Below, in pieces: positions 17,033-25,954 of a stretch of DNA of 43,570 nucleotides. The position numbers were made by a program, and so were the translations under genes. The first letter of the stretch is position 1; the number at the start of each line of letters is the position of its first letter. The notes below the pieces were generated by a model. It did no database searches and was not told the origin of the DNA. It worked only from the letters and a program-made list of their open reading frames with translations. The stretch is taken from the NCBI GenBank assembly GCA_017882335.1, contig JADGPR010000020.1, positions 1-43,570 on the forward strand. The letters run 5' to 3'. This stretch comes from Bacteroidales bacterium (GTDB lineage Bacteria > Bacteroidota > Bacteroidia > Bacteroidales > FEN-979).

Positions 17033-17878
17033 ATGGGTACGAAAGGCCGGATTATTTCATGTTTCATTTTCCTTGTTTCCAATTTCGCTTTTGCAGCCGG
17101 TGATCACTCTGTAATAGGCGGCAGGGCTGCTGCATTGGGAACAACGTCGGTTACGCAGTCTGATGAATGGTCGGTGTTCAATAACCAGGCGGGACTGGCA
17201 TGGTGCAAAAAGTTCAGTGCCGGGATCTATTTTGAGAATCCTTACCTGTTAAAAGATCTCAGCCAGAAAGCCCTGGCCATAACGCTTCCTGCCGGTAGAG
17301 GAGCCTTCGGTGTTTCCATCCGCCATCTCGGGTTTGCCTTGTATTCAGAGATGAACACAAGTATTGCTTATGGGATGCGGCTGACAAAAAAATTTTCTGC
17401 CGGAGTCCAGGTTGAATACCTGCGCCTGCATGTAGACGACGGGTATAAGGATAACAGCGTTTTTTCCTGTGAGATCGGATTGCAATTCCGGGCAAGTGAA
17501 TACCTGTGGCTGGGACTTCATGTGGCCAATCCTGTTCCGGTAAAATTATCATCCTTAAAAAAAGAACGACTCCCGACACTTATGCGTTTCGGACTCAGTT
17601 GGAGAATTACGGACGGATTACATTCCGATGTGGAAGTGGAAAAAGACCTGATTCATAAACCGGTATTGAAAGCCGGAATTGAATATCGCCCGGCAAAATC
17701 TCTTATTATCAGGATGGGACTACTTTCGAATCCGGCCACCTTCACGTTCGGGTTCGGTTTGGAGTTCGGAAACCTGCAGTTTGACCTGGCCTCATCTTAC
17801 CATCTGGTGCTTGGATACTCTCCCCAGGCATCGTTGATTTATTATTTCGGAAAAAAAATAAAAAATGAACCACATTAG
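17033..17878 (+). CDS. PorV/PorQ-like outer-membrane beta-barrel protein (tentative)
   Basis: 281 residues with an N-terminal signal peptide (basic start, hydrophobic 7-19, likely cleavage after FAFA near residue 22). The mature start GGRAAALGTTSVTQSDEWSVFNNQAGLA resembles the PorV/PorQ/UPF0164 group: a small-residue loop followed by repeated amphipathic strands such as KFSAGIYFENPYL, KFSAGVQVEYLRL and ASLIYYFGKKI, consistent with an outer-membrane barrel. PorV partners the type IX secretion system, but nothing here proves that role and the protein is shorter than typical PorV. It precedes another outer-membrane-type gene. The stop codon lies inside a nonamer array. Confidence 0.6.
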   Translation: MGTKGRIISCFIFLVSNFAFAAGDHSVIGGRAAALGTTSVTQSDEWSVFNNQAGLAWCKKFSAGIYFENPYLLKDLSQKALAITLPAGRGAFGVSIRHLGFALYSEMNTSIAYGMRLTKKFSAGVQVEYLRLHVDDGYKDNSVFSCEIGLQFRASEYLWLGLHVANPVPVKLSSLKKERLPTLMRFGLSWRITDGLHSDVEVEKDLIHKPVLKAGIEYRPAKSLIIRMGLLSNPATFTFGFGLEFGNLQFDLASSYHLVLGYSPQASLIYYFGKKIKNEPH

Positions 17879-17897
17879 ACACATAGTTCACATTAGA
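17871..17897 (+). repeat. Nonamer array CACATTAGA/CACATAGTT x3
   Basis: CACATTAGA, CACATAGTT, CACATTAGA in register. The TAG stop of the upstream barrel gene is part of the first unit, so the last codons are repeat-encoded. Confidence 0.7.
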
Positions 17898-17902
17898 AAT
17901 CA

Positions 17903-17929
17903 GCCATTAGCCATTGGCCATTAGGGCAT
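17903..17929 (+). repeat. Heptamer array GCCATTA
   Basis: GCCATTA, GCCATTG, GCCATTA, then a degenerate GGGCATT. A separate heptamer vocabulary only six bases after the nonamer array. Confidence 0.75.
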
Positions 17930-17936
17930 TTGAATC

Positions 17937-17963
17937 TTTGAGGTCGCAAATTGCGTCCTCAAA
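17937..17963. repeat. 27-base hyphenated palindrome
   Basis: TTTGAGG and CGCAA are mirrored as TTGCG and CCTCAAA with one T:T mismatch, giving a strong 12-13 pair hairpin on either strand. There is no run of T on either side, so it does not look like an intrinsic terminator. Confidence 0.7.
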
Positions 17964-17980
17964 ACGGGGTGGAACAATGC

Positions 17981-18012
17981 AATTGATAATTGGAAATTGA
18001 TAATTGATAATA
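17981..18012 (+). repeat. Heptamer array AATTGAT x4
   Basis: AATTGAT, AATTGGA, AATTGAT, AATTGAT, then AATATAA running straight into the ATG of the next gene at 18016. The same vocabulary flanks the four-helix-bundle gene at 25560 and 25954. Confidence 0.85.
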
Positions 18013-18015
18013 TAA

Positions 18016-20142
18016 ATGATAAAATCCTATTGTGTCCTATGTGCCCACTGTGGTGAAAAAAAATTTCTCCAAATCCTATTAGTAGGCATCCTTTCTTTCA
18101 TTTTTTTTATTCCTTCGGATGGCATTTCACAAAATGAAAACCCTGATCTCATTGAACGAACAACGGAAAAGCTGTCGGAAACCTCCGACAAACCGATCGA
18201 CTTCTCTGAAGTCTCTGATGTACTTGACAGGTTTCAAAACCACCCGATCAATCTAAACAATACAAATCATGAACAACTCAGCCAACTCCTCTTCCTAAAC
18301 GACCGGCAGATCAATAATCTCATTAATTACATCCAGTCTTATGGAACGATCTATTCCATTTATGAACTCAGGGTCGTGGATGGATTTGATTCTGCAACAA
18401 TCCGGAAGATACTACCATACGTTTTGGTGGGACAGGATATGGAAAAACACCCTATCCGTATAAAAGATCTTCTTGGATCAGGGAGAAACCAGATGTTGAT
18501 AAGGTTTGAGCAGGTGGTCCAAAAGCAAGCCGGTTACCATGTTGCAGATTCTATTCTTGAAAAAAATCCCAATACAGGATATGCCGGTAGTCCTGCGAAG
18601 CTGTATTTCCGTTACACATATTCATTCTATAACCGGCTTTCGATGGGCCTCAGCGGGGAAAAAGATGCAGGGGAACAGTTTTTCATGGGAAACCAGAAAA
18701 ACGGCATGGATTTTTATTCCGGTTATATAAGTCTCCAAAACACTGGAATACTTAAACAAATTACCATCGGAAATTTCAATGTGGATTTCGGGCAGGGACT
18801 TACACTGAGCTCCGGTATTTCTGCAGGAGCCATACCGGGAACGGGAAATGTGCGGAGGTATGCACGGGGAGTTGTGCCAAGCCAGTCGACCAATGAAGGT
18901 AACTACCTTAGGGGAGTTGCCGTGGTAATGAAGAAATGGAATTACAGGCTTTCACTTTTCTATTCGAACCACAAACGGGATGCAAATGTAACCGTGGCCG
19001 ATACTCTTACCGGTGATGCATGGTTGATCAGTTCATTTTCTAAAACAGGGTATCACCGGATGCCCAGGGAATTGGAGGACAAGAATACCCTGCGGGAAAC
19101 TATCCTTGGAGGAAATATAAACTTTCGGAATTCCTTCCTGTCCCTCGGCATTACCGGCTTTAGGAGTCACTGGAATGCCAGCCTGGAGCCCAGGACTTAT
19201 CCTTATAACATCTTCACTTTCAGGGGAAAGGAAAACCTGAATTTCGGGATTGACATCCAGGCCTCGTTAAAAAATGCATTTTTATTCGGTGAATGTTCAC
19301 GAAGCCGTAATGGAGGGATGGCCTTTCTATCAGGGATCCAGGTGAACCCTGATCCAAGACTGATGTTTTCACTTTCTCTTAGGGATTACCAAAGCAATTA
19401 CCAGGATCTTCTCTCCAATGCACTCGGGCAGAACAGCGCCAATGCCAATGAAGAAGGTTTTCTTGTTACTTTCAATGCTGGCATCGCACCAGGGCTTGGG
19501 CTCACCGGCTATGCTGACCTGTACCGGTTTCCCTGGCTGAAGTACAGGACGGATAGCCCTTCCCGCGGAAGCGAATATCAATTACAATCAGATTTTACAG
19601 CAGGCAAATTTGTCAAGATGTACCTTAGGTTCAGGATCCGGTCGAAACAGATCAATGTTCCGGAAAATTTGCGACCTGTAAACATCCTGGAAGAAGGGAC
19701 AACGATGACAGTACGTTACCAGGCAGACTGGCAGGTTTCCGATTTCCTGATATTGAAAACCCGCTTTGAATGGCTTCGAAACCGGAACGGAAATTTAAGT
19801 CCGGCTAACGGTTATCTCCTCAGCCAGAACCTTTCGTATAAGCTTCCGGTTAAACATTTTTCGCTGATTTTTCTTTATGCCTTGTTCGATACCGATTCCT
19901 ACAACGAGCGAATCTATGCGTATGAAAGTGATGTATTGTATGGTTATTCTGTTCCTTCCTATTCAGGGAAAGGATTGCGTTGCTTCCTCCTTGCGGCATG
20001 GTCTCCCTTCAGATGGCTGGATCTCTGGGTTCGTTATGCACAGACGTGGTATTCTGACCGCAATGTTATAGGTGCCGGCCTTGACTTGATAAACGGTAAC
20101 ACCAAATCGGAAGTGGAAATTCAGTCGAGAATCCGGTTTTAA
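18016..20142 (+). CDS. Helix-hairpin-helix domain protein with predicted outer-membrane barrel
   Basis: 708 residues. A hydrophobic segment at about 19-36 looks like a signal peptide with a long N-region. The next part (about 55-140) holds ComEA-like helix-hairpin-helix features: PINLNNTNHEQLSQLLFLNDRQINNLINYIQSYGTIYSIYELRVVDGFD. The remaining 550 residues consist of alternating polar/aromatic strands with YRLSLFYSNHKRDA, FLSLGITGFRSHW and a terminal EVEIQSRIRF ending in Phe, as expected for an outer-membrane barrel. Proteins of this build are common in Bacteroidota but their function is not known to me; the HhH part might bind DNA or only mediate contacts. Neighbour of a PorV-like gene, which hints at an envelope role. 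Confidence 0.7.
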   Translation: MIKSYCVLCAHCGEKKFLQILLVGILSFIFFIPSDGISQNENPDLIERTTEKLSETSDKPIDFSEVSDVLDRFQNHPINLNNTNHEQLSQLLFLNDRQINNLINYIQSYGTIYSIYELRVVDGFDSATIRKILPYVLVGQDMEKHPIRIKDLLGSGRNQMLIRFEQVVQKQAGYHVADSILEKNPNTGYAGSPAKLYFRYTYSFYNRLSMGLSGEKDAGEQFFMGNQKNGMDFYSGYISLQNTGILKQITIGNFNVDFGQGLTLSSGISAGAIPGTGNVRRYARGVVPSQSTNEGNYLRGVAVVMKKWNYRLSLFYSNHKRDANVTVADTLTGDAWLISSFSKTGYHRMPRELEDKNTLRETILGGNINFRNSFLSLGITGFRSHWNASLEPRTYPYNIFTFRGKENLNFGIDIQASLKNAFLFGECSRSRNGGMAFLSGIQVNPDPRLMFSLSLRDYQSNYQDLLSNALGQNSANANEEGFLVTFNAGIAPGLGLTGYADLYRFPWLKYRTDSPSRGSEYQLQSDFTAGKFVKMYLRFRIRSKQINVPENLRPVNILEEGTTMTVRYQADWQVSDFLILKTRFEWLRNRNGNLSPANGYLLSQNLSYKLPVKHFSLIFLYALFDTDSYNERIYAYESDVLYGYSVPSYSGKGLRCFLLAAWSPFRWLDLWVRYAQTWYSDRNVIGAGLDLINGNTKSEVEIQSRIRF

Positions 20143-20275
20143 AATAATAACAGCTAGCTTAAATAGTTTTTATTATTTTAATAGAGATCCCTCCTTCGTC
20201 GGGATTAATTAGACTAGTCATTTTTTTCACTTCGTTCGCAAAATGCCAGTTTCATTAACTTTATGAACTTTCAAC
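20143..20275. other. Convergent spacer with AT-only inverted repeat
   Basis: Between two convergent envelope genes. AAAATAATAA (20141-20150) is mirrored by TTATTATTTT (20170-20179), and ATCCC/GGGAT at 20187-20205 forms a second small hairpin. Either could help end transcription but neither is a canonical terminator. Confidence 0.35.
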
Positions 20276-21538
20276 TTACCTTATCAGCATCACGGTTCCG
20301 TGATTGGTAACCCTTGTCTTTTTGTTGTCTTCGTAAAATATTTCCCACACATATACCCCTGGGGGGCAATATTGTCCTTTGGATGTTCCGTCCCAGCCTT
20401 CTTCTATGTTGGTCGTGCTGAAGATTCGCTGTCCCCAATGGTCATATATCTGGAAATTATACTTTGTAATGTTTTCCGGTGGTGTTCCAAATATCCTGAA
20501 TTTATCATTGATACCATCTCCGTTCGGGGTGAAAGCGTTTGGAATAGGTGCGCGGACAACCACCAGAACAGAATCTTTAAGAACGATACCCGAGCAGAGA
20601 TCCATGTAAACATAGTACCAGGTAGTAACATTCGGGGCCACGGTAATGGTTTGGTCTGTCGAGATCTGATCAGAACCTTCATACCAGTTGTAAACAATTT
20701 TATTACCCGGTACCATCGGCTGCATGTGAAAAGGAATGGGCGCAACAGCAAAGCTATCCACTGAAACGGGAGTATACAACCAGCCTTCTTTGCTAATTGT
20801 AAATGAAGTATTATTTCTGCCAGGAACTGCGAAACCTATCGTGCCGTTGCCATTTTGCACACCCATTGTTGCGCGATTTTCATACCAAACATCACAGCGT
20901 TTTTTTGTCAATACCTGATTTTCGATCGTATTGTTTCCTTCCTGCAGAATGATCTGGAAAGTAGCGATCGAATCTTTGCAATCATTTGGGTCCTGGGAAA
21001 ACATCGGAACCTGGCACCACATTACAATCAATTGCCTGTTGGGGGCATTTCCGGTGGTTAGGTAAAACACATAGGTATCAAAAAATGTCGGATGCAAATC
21101 TATCCAGGGACACATGATGACATTCTTCGGGTAAGTGTTATCCGTGGTTGGAACTGCAATAGGATTACGAATCCCCGCCGTGTTGGGACTGGGTGAAAAA
21201 CTGATCCATCCGTTGGAGCCGAGGTAGAACTCCGTGAAATTAGTTCCGAAAAACCGAAAACTGAAACCAATCGGGAAAGGCCCTGCCACATCATCATCGC
21301 CAAGAATAACAGGAATCCCGGGGTTCCCATAGGTGGCGGTCAACGTTACCGGAACACCGGGATTGATTGTATCGTTGGGGCCGGCATCAAGCTGGGCGAA
21401 GGTCACGGTCGAAAGTAATAGGAAAAGAATAGTGAATAGTGAATAGTGAATAGTGAATAGTGAATAGTCTTTTACATTCCGGAGGTGCGGACCAGGGAAG
21501 TTATTCTGATGAGCTAAATTATAAACAAGGTTTTGCAA
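20276..21538 (-). CDS. T9SS type B sorting domain (CHU_C) secreted protein, start region altered by a repeat
   Basis: 420 codons. The C-terminal 85 residues are a clear gliding-motility-associated CHU_C domain: PIPNAFTPNGDGINDKF, YNFQIYDHWGQRIF, GWDGTSKGQYCPPGVYVWEI, ending VTNHGTVMLIR, the signal for export by the type IX system. The N-terminal region has GFSFRFFGTNFTEFYLGSNGWISFSPS, a beta-sandwich seen in such exoproteins. The signal-peptide core is encoded by six GAATAGT repeats (minus strand ACTATTC). No ATG is in frame: the open frame begins with TTG at 21538, and the only nearby ATG (21477) is in another frame and followed at once by TAA. Expression of this copy is therefore doubtful; function of the mature protein is unknown. 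Confidence 0.8.
   Translation of the reverse strand: MQNLVYNLAHQNNFPGPHLRNVKDYSLFTIHYSLFTILFLLLSTVTFAQLDAGPNDTINPGVPVTLTATYGNPGIPVILGDDDVAGPFPIGFSFRFFGTNFTEFYLGSNGWISFSPSPNTAGIRNPIAVPTTDNTYPKNVIMCPWIDLHPTFFDTYVFYLTTGNAPNRQLIVMWCQVPMFSQDPNDCKDSIATFQIILQEGNNTIENQVLTKKRCDVWYENRATMGVQNGNGTIGFAVPGRNNTSFTISKEGWLYTPVSVDSFAVAPIPFHMQPMVPGNKIVYNWYEGSDQISTDQTITVAPNVTTWYYVYMDLCSGIVLKDSVLVVVRAPIPNAFTPNGDGINDKFRIFGTPPENITKYNFQIYDHWGQRIFSTTNIEEGWDGTSKGQYCPPGVYVWEIFYEDNKKTRVTNHGTVMLIR
21427..21468 (+). repeat. Perfect heptamer array GAATAGT x6 inside a coding region
   Basis: Six identical 7-base units, 42 bases, read on the minus strand as ACTATTC. Because 7 is not a multiple of 3 the reading frame rotates, encoding a repeated YSLFTIH segment in the signal peptide of the CHU_C protein. 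Gain or loss of one unit would shift the frame. Confidence 0.95.
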
Positions 21539-21662
21539 TTTATCCTGAATATTGAAACAATGGATTTTGAATTAAACGGGTTAATTTGATGAGTTGGGTT
21601 TTGAGATTTGAGCTTCCCTTCATTCTAACCACAAAATTGGTCAAATTATTTCAAATAAATCT

Positions 21663-21670
21663 TAATTTTG
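21663..21670 (+). promoter_or_regulatory. Candidate -7 box for glyA (TAATTTTG)
   Basis: Exact match to TAnnTTTG, 57 bases before the glyA ATG. A TTG lies at 21637-21639, 23 bases upstream, slightly further than usual. Confidence 0.5.
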
Positions 21671-21727
21671 TCCTGCAATCACAAGTTTTCTTCCAACGTA
21701 CCCGAATTTCTTAAATTTATACTCCTT

Positions 21728-23008
21728 ATGAAAAAAGATTCACAACTTTTCAGTATCATTAAAAAAGAATTGAACCGCCAAACCAGCGGAATTGAATTGA
21801 TTGCATCCGAAAATTTTGTCAGCGACCAGGTATTAAAGGCCATGGGATCCTGCCTGACCAACAAATATGCAGAAGGATATCCCGGCAAAAGATATTACGG
21901 AGGATGCCAGTTTGTTGATATTTCCGAACAGATGGCCATCGACCGTGCCAAGCAGTTGTTCAATGCCGAATGGGCAAATGTTCAGCCTCATTCGGGTGCA
22001 CAGGCCAACATGGCTGTACTCATGACCGTTTTGAAACCCGGCGATACCTTTATGGGACTTGACCTTTCACATGGCGGACACTTATCACACGGTTCACCGG
22101 TTAATTCATCGGGTATTTTCTACAAACCTGTGGGATATAAGGTTGAAGAAGCTACCGGTTTGATCAACTACGATAAAATGGAAGAGCTTGCGCTCCAGGT
22201 CAGGCCAAAACTGATTATTGCAGGTGCATCCGCCTATTCCCGCGATTGGGATTACAAGCGTATGCGCAAGATCGCCGATAAGACCGGAGCGATCCTTATG
22301 GCCGATATCGCACATCCGGCAGGACTTATTGCAAGAGGCTTGCTGAACGATCCCATTCCCTGGTGTCATGTTGTTACGACCACTACGCATAAAACACTTC
22401 GCGGCCCGCGTGGCGGCATGATCCTGATGGGTAAAGACTTTGAAAATCCCTGGGGAGTGAAAACCCCGAAAGGCGAAACCAAGATGTTCTCGGCGATGCT
22501 TGATTCGGCTGTATTCCCCGGGATCCAGGGCGGGCCGCTGGAACATGTGATCGCAGCCAAAGCCGTTTCCTTCTTTGAGGCATTATCGGATGAATATATG
22601 GATTATATCATCCAGGTAAAAAAGAACGCCGCCGTCATGGCGCAAGCTTTCGTCAACAAAGGATACCATGTTATCTCCGACGGAACAGATAACCACCTGA
22701 TGCTGATAGACTTGCGGAAGAAGTTCCCCAACATTACCGGGAAACAGGTTGAAAACACGCTCGTGAAAGCAGATATTACCGTGAACAAAAACATGGTTCC
22801 GTTCGATAGCCGTTCCCCGTTCCAGACGTCGGGACTTCGCGTCGGAACGCCTGCCATCACTACCCGAGGATTGAAGGAGAAACATATGCCTCTGATTGTT
22901 GAATTAATGGATGAAGTGATCAGCGATATTGAAAATGAAGACAAGATCATACAGACCAGGAAGAAAGTGAACGAGATGATGAAAGAATTTCCGTTGTTTG
23001 CTTATTAA
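21728..23008 (+). CDS. glyA: Serine hydroxymethyltransferase
   Basis: PLP enzyme that interconverts serine and glycine with tetrahydrofolate, the main source of one-carbon units. 426 residues from the ATG at 21728; a TTG at 21668 would add 20 unconserved residues and was rejected. Visible: [28 protein letters not shown], the PLP lysine in [13 protein letters not shown] (Lys222), and the C-terminal [15 protein letters not shown]. Length is typical. sixA follows two bases after the stop. folP in the same window belongs to folate synthesis but is not linked transcriptionally. Confidence 0.96.
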   Translation: MKKDSQLFSIIKKELNRQTSGIELIASENFVSDQVLKAMGSCLTNKYAEGYPGKRYYGGCQFVDISEQMAIDRAKQLFNAEWANVQPHSGAQANMAVLMTVLKPGDTFMGLDLSHGGHLSHGSPVNSSGIFYKPVGYKVEEATGLINYDKMEELALQVRPKLIIAGASAYSRDWDYKRMRKIADKTGAILMADIAHPAGLIARGLLNDPIPWCHVVTTTTHKTLRGPRGGMILMGKDFENPWGVKTPKGETKMFSAMLDSAVFPGIQGGPLEHVIAAKAVSFFEALSDEYMDYIIQVKKNAAVMAQAFVNKGYHVISDGTDNHLMLIDLRKKFPNITGKQVENTLVKADITVNKNMVPFDSRSPFQTSGLRVGTPAITTRGLKEKHMPLIVELMDEVISDIENEDKIIQTRKKVNEMMKEFPLFAY

Positions 23009-23010
23009 CT

Positions 23011-23505
23011 ATGAAAAAATTGTATCTCGTCCGGCATGCAAAATCTTCCTGGGAAGAACCAGAAGGATCCGATATGGATCGCCCTCTGCTGGAAAAAGGG
23101 ATCAAGCGGACCCTGAAGGTAATTCGTTTCCTCAATGAACGACATGTCAAGATTGACCAGATGATAACAAGCCCGGCGACACGTGCCTTTCAAACAGCCA
23201 TTCTGGTTGCAAAGGGGATCGGATATCCGGAAGATAAAATCCGTGTGGAGCAGAAGATCTACGACGGGTATTATGACCGCATCCTCGATCTTATTTATGC
23301 AACCGCAAATGAGATCAATTCGTTAATGATCTTCGGTCACAATCCCACCATCACCCACCTGGCAAACTTGTTCCTTCACCCGGGTGTTGATCTTTTACCA
23401 ACCACAGGTACCATCTGCATCTCCTTTGATACCGGAAAATGGGAGTCCATTCCTTCGGTCGATCCGGTCAGTGAATTCGTCGTCTTTCCTAAAATGTTGC
23501 CATAG
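23011..23505 (+). CDS. sixA: SixA-type phosphohistidine phosphatase
   Basis: Histidine-phosphatase superfamily member of 164 residues. LVRHAKSSW (6-14) carries the nucleophilic His9, and IFGHNPTI the second catalytic histidine; the RHAKSSW form is typical of SixA, which dephosphorylates histidine on phosphotransfer proteins in E. coli. The arginine pair and PATRAFQTA block are present. It sits two bases after glyA and two bases before ppk1, so the three genes form one unit. The target here is unknown; proximity to polyphosphate kinase, itself a histidine-phosphorylated enzyme, is suggestive only. Confidence 0.88.
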   Translation: MKKLYLVRHAKSSWEEPEGSDMDRPLLEKGIKRTLKVIRFLNERHVKIDQMITSPATRAFQTAILVAKGIGYPEDKIRVEQKIYDGYYDRILDLIYATANEINSLMIFGHNPTITHLANLFLHPGVDLLPTTGTICISFDTGKWESIPSVDPVSEFVVFPKMLP

Positions 23506-23507
23506 CC

Positions 23508-25586
23508 ATGGGAAAAGAAGATAAATTACAGGTAGTTAACCGCGAAACCAGTTGGCTGCATTTCAATGGAAGAGTATTGCAGGAAGCTGCTGACGAGCGG
23601 AACCCGATGATCGAGCGGCTGAAATTCCTGGGAATTTTTTCCAATAACCGGGATGAGTTCTTCCGTGTCCGCGTTGCCACCCTTACCCGGATGCTCAAGG
23701 TAGACCGCTTTCATCACTCCCTCAATCTGAACCCGCGGAAAGTCCTGAAAGAGATCAACGACATTGTTATTTCACAGGAAAAGGATTTCATCCGGATCTA
23801 TCAGGAGATCGTGGATGATCTTCGGAAGCAAAATATTTTCATCATCAATGAAACCCAACTGACAGAAAGACAAGGAACACTGATCCGTAAATATTTTCAG
23901 GAAGAAGTTCGGGTTTTCCTTTTCCCGATGATGATCAGCAACCTGAAAGACATGTCATCGCTCCGTGATAAATCAATTTACCTCGCGGTGACTTTGAAAA
24001 AAGACGAATCAGCCAAGACCGATTTTGCGCTGATAGAGCTGCCAACCAAGACACTTTCGCGGTTTTTCATCCTGCCCCAATCAGGAAGTAAAAAATTCAT
24101 CATCCTGCTCGATGATATTATCCGTTACTGCCTCTCTGATATCTTTTCCGTATTCGGTTATGATTCGTTCAGCGCCCATACGGTGAAATTTACGCGGGAT
24201 GCAGAACTAGACATCGACACCGATGTGTCGAAGAGTTTCCTGGAGATCATGACGGAAAGCCTGAAACAGCGTAAACGGGGGAACCCGGTGCGTTTTGTGT
24301 ATGACAACTCCATCCCCGAATCCCTTCTGAAGACCATCATCAAACGCCTGGATATCCGCAAGGATGATCCCATCCGGGGCGGCGGAAGATATCATAACTT
24401 CAAGGATTTTATGAATTTCCCAAACCTGGGATCGAAGACCCTTGAAAATGCACACCTGGTTCCCCTCCGGCATCGTGACCTTCCACCGAACACAAGCGTT
24501 CTCGCTGTAATGCGGAAGAAAGACATTATGCTTCACTATCCTTACCAATCGTTCCAATACATCATCGACCTGTTGCGTGAGGTTTCAATCGACCCAAAAG
24601 TACGTTCAATCAAAATGACGATCTACCGCGCTGCTAAAAACTCCAGCGTTATCAATGCATTGATCAATGCAGCCAGGAACGGAAAATATGTAACGGTGTT
24701 CATGGAACTGCAGGCACGCTTCGACGAAGAAGCAAACATCCTCTATACTGAACGGCTGCAGGAAGAAGGTGTAAAGGTGATCCAGGGGATTCCCGGGTTT
24801 AAGGTTCACAGCAAACTCATCCTTATCCGGAGAAAAGAAAATAACAAGGATTTTTTTTATGCCAATATCGGAACCGGCAATTTCAATGAAGATACGGCCA
24901 ATGTTTACGCAGATGATAGCCTGTTGACATCAAATGAAAAGATCACGGCTGACGTGGCAAATGCCTTCCACCAAATGGAAGCGAACTACCGCCCGATGAG
25001 ATATAAAACCTTGGTCGTGGCGCCTTTCCTCATGCGAAACCATTTCATGCACCTGCTGAACAACGAGATCCGCAATGCAGGGGTGGGGAAAAAAGCATGG
25101 GTCATCATCAAGCTTAACAACCTGGTGGATGAAACCATCATCAAAAAGCTTTACAAGGCAAGCCAGGCAGGTGTAAAGATCAAACTGATCATACGTGGCA
25201 TCTGTGTACTAATTCCTGGTCAGCCGGGCCTGAGCGAGAACATCGAAGCCATCAGCATTGTCGATCGCTTTCTCGAACATTCGAGGGTCATGGTCTTTGC
25301 CTGTGGCGGGGATCCTCAATACTATATCACTTCTGGCGACTGGATGGTCCGGAACTTCGATAACCGTATCGAGGTGGCATGTCCTATTTACAGCAAGGAG
25401 ATCCAGCACGAAATCATGGACATGCTGAAGATCCAGCTCAACGACAATGTGAAAGCAAGGATCATCGGCCCTGGTGAAGCAAACAGATACAAAAAATCCC
25501 CCGGATCTCCTGTCCGGTCACAGATTGAGATATACAACTACTTTAAGAAGAAGTTGATTAATTCACAATTGATAATTGACAATTGA
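23508..25586 (+). CDS. ppk1: Polyphosphate kinase 1
   Basis: Makes long-chain polyphosphate from ATP reversibly through a phosphohistidine. 692 residues, family-typical. Seen: N-terminal NRETSWLHFNGRVLQEA and ERLKFLGIFSNNRDEFFRVR, the active-site GFKVHSKLILI with His434, NIGTGNFNEDTA, and the second conserved histidine His591 in DRFLEHSRVMVFACGG. The last eight codons (NSQLIIDN) and the stop lie within the AATTGAC heptamer array at 25560-25594, so the natural C-terminus has been replaced or extended by repeat sequence. Such a short tail is unlikely to abolish activity. Confidence 0.95.
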   Translation: MGKEDKLQVVNRETSWLHFNGRVLQEAADERNPMIERLKFLGIFSNNRDEFFRVRVATLTRMLKVDRFHHSLNLNPRKVLKEINDIVISQEKDFIRIYQEIVDDLRKQNIFIINETQLTERQGTLIRKYFQEEVRVFLFPMMISNLKDMSSLRDKSIYLAVTLKKDESAKTDFALIELPTKTLSRFFILPQSGSKKFIILLDDIIRYCLSDIFSVFGYDSFSAHTVKFTRDAELDIDTDVSKSFLEIMTESLKQRKRGNPVRFVYDNSIPESLLKTIIKRLDIRKDDPIRGGGRYHNFKDFMNFPNLGSKTLENAHLVPLRHRDLPPNTSVLAVMRKKDIMLHYPYQSFQYIIDLLREVSIDPKVRSIKMTIYRAAKNSSVINALINAARNGKYVTVFMELQARFDEEANILYTERLQEEGVKVIQGIPGFKVHSKLILIRRKENNKDFFYANIGTGNFNEDTANVYADDSLLTSNEKITADVANAFHQMEANYRPMRYKTLVVAPFLMRNHFMHLLNNEIRNAGVGKKAWVIIKLNNLVDETIIKKLYKASQAGVKIKLIIRGICVLIPGQPGLSENIEAISIVDRFLEHSRVMVFACGGDPQYYITSGDWMVRNFDNRIEVACPIYSKEIQHEIMDMLKIQLNDNVKARIIGPGEANRYKKSPGSPVRSQIEIYNYFKKKLINSQLIIDN

Positions 25587-25594
25587 CAATTAAA
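25560..25594 (+). repeat. Heptamer array AATTGAC x5, left of the four-helix-bundle gene
   Basis: AATTCAC, AATTGAT, AATTGAC, AATTGAC, AATTAAA in exact 7-base register. It contains the ppk1 stop codon and ends seven bases before the ATG at 25601. Inverted relative to 25954-25989. Confidence 0.88.
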
Positions 25595-25600
25595 ACAATA

Positions 25601-25954
25601 ATGAAACAAGGAAATGTTATAAAAGAAAAAAGTTACAGTTTTGTGATCAGGATTGTAAAACTATATAAATTTCTTTCAGAAGATAAGAAAGAATATACGC
25701 TTTCTAAACAGATCCTTAAAAGCGGAACCTCAATTGGAGCCTTAATCAGAGAAAGTGAACATGGCGAAAGTAAATTGGATTTTATTCATAAACTGGCCAT
25801 TGCATTAAAAGAAGCAAATGAAACCGAGTATTGGCTTAATATTCTGAAAGATGTTGGCTACATTGATGACCGGATGTTCAAATCAATAAACAAAGATTGC
25901 GTGGAACTTTTAAAATTATTAACGTCCATAATAAAAACCTCAAAATCCAAATAA
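25601..25954 (+). CDS. Four-helix-bundle protein (TIGR02436 / 23S IVP-like, bAvd-related)
   Basis: 117 residues from the ATG at 25601 (the TTG at 25583 lies in the repeat). The sequence YSFVIRIVKLYKFL, QILKSGTSIGALIREAEH-like QILKSGTSIGALIRESEHG, FIHKLAIALKEANETEYWLNIL and the ending ELLKLLTSIIKTSK match the four-helix-bundle family first found in 23S rRNA intervening sequences and related to Avd of diversity-generating retroelements. Members bind nucleic acid but their free-standing role is unknown. The gene is visibly more AT-rich than its neighbours and is bracketed by inverted heptamer arrays, as if inserted between ppk1 and the divIC-like gene. No reverse transcriptase is near. Confidence 0.88.
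   Translation: MKQGNVIKEKSYSFVIRIVKLYKFLSEDKKEYTLSKQILKSGTSIGALIRESEHGESKLDFIHKLAIALKEANETEYWLNILKDVGYIDDRMFKSINKDCVELLKLLTSIIKTSKSK

Noticed and set aside
21541-21660. Upstream ATG (21623) as start for the CHU_C protein
   Set aside because: It is in a different frame and meets a stop after about 27 codons.
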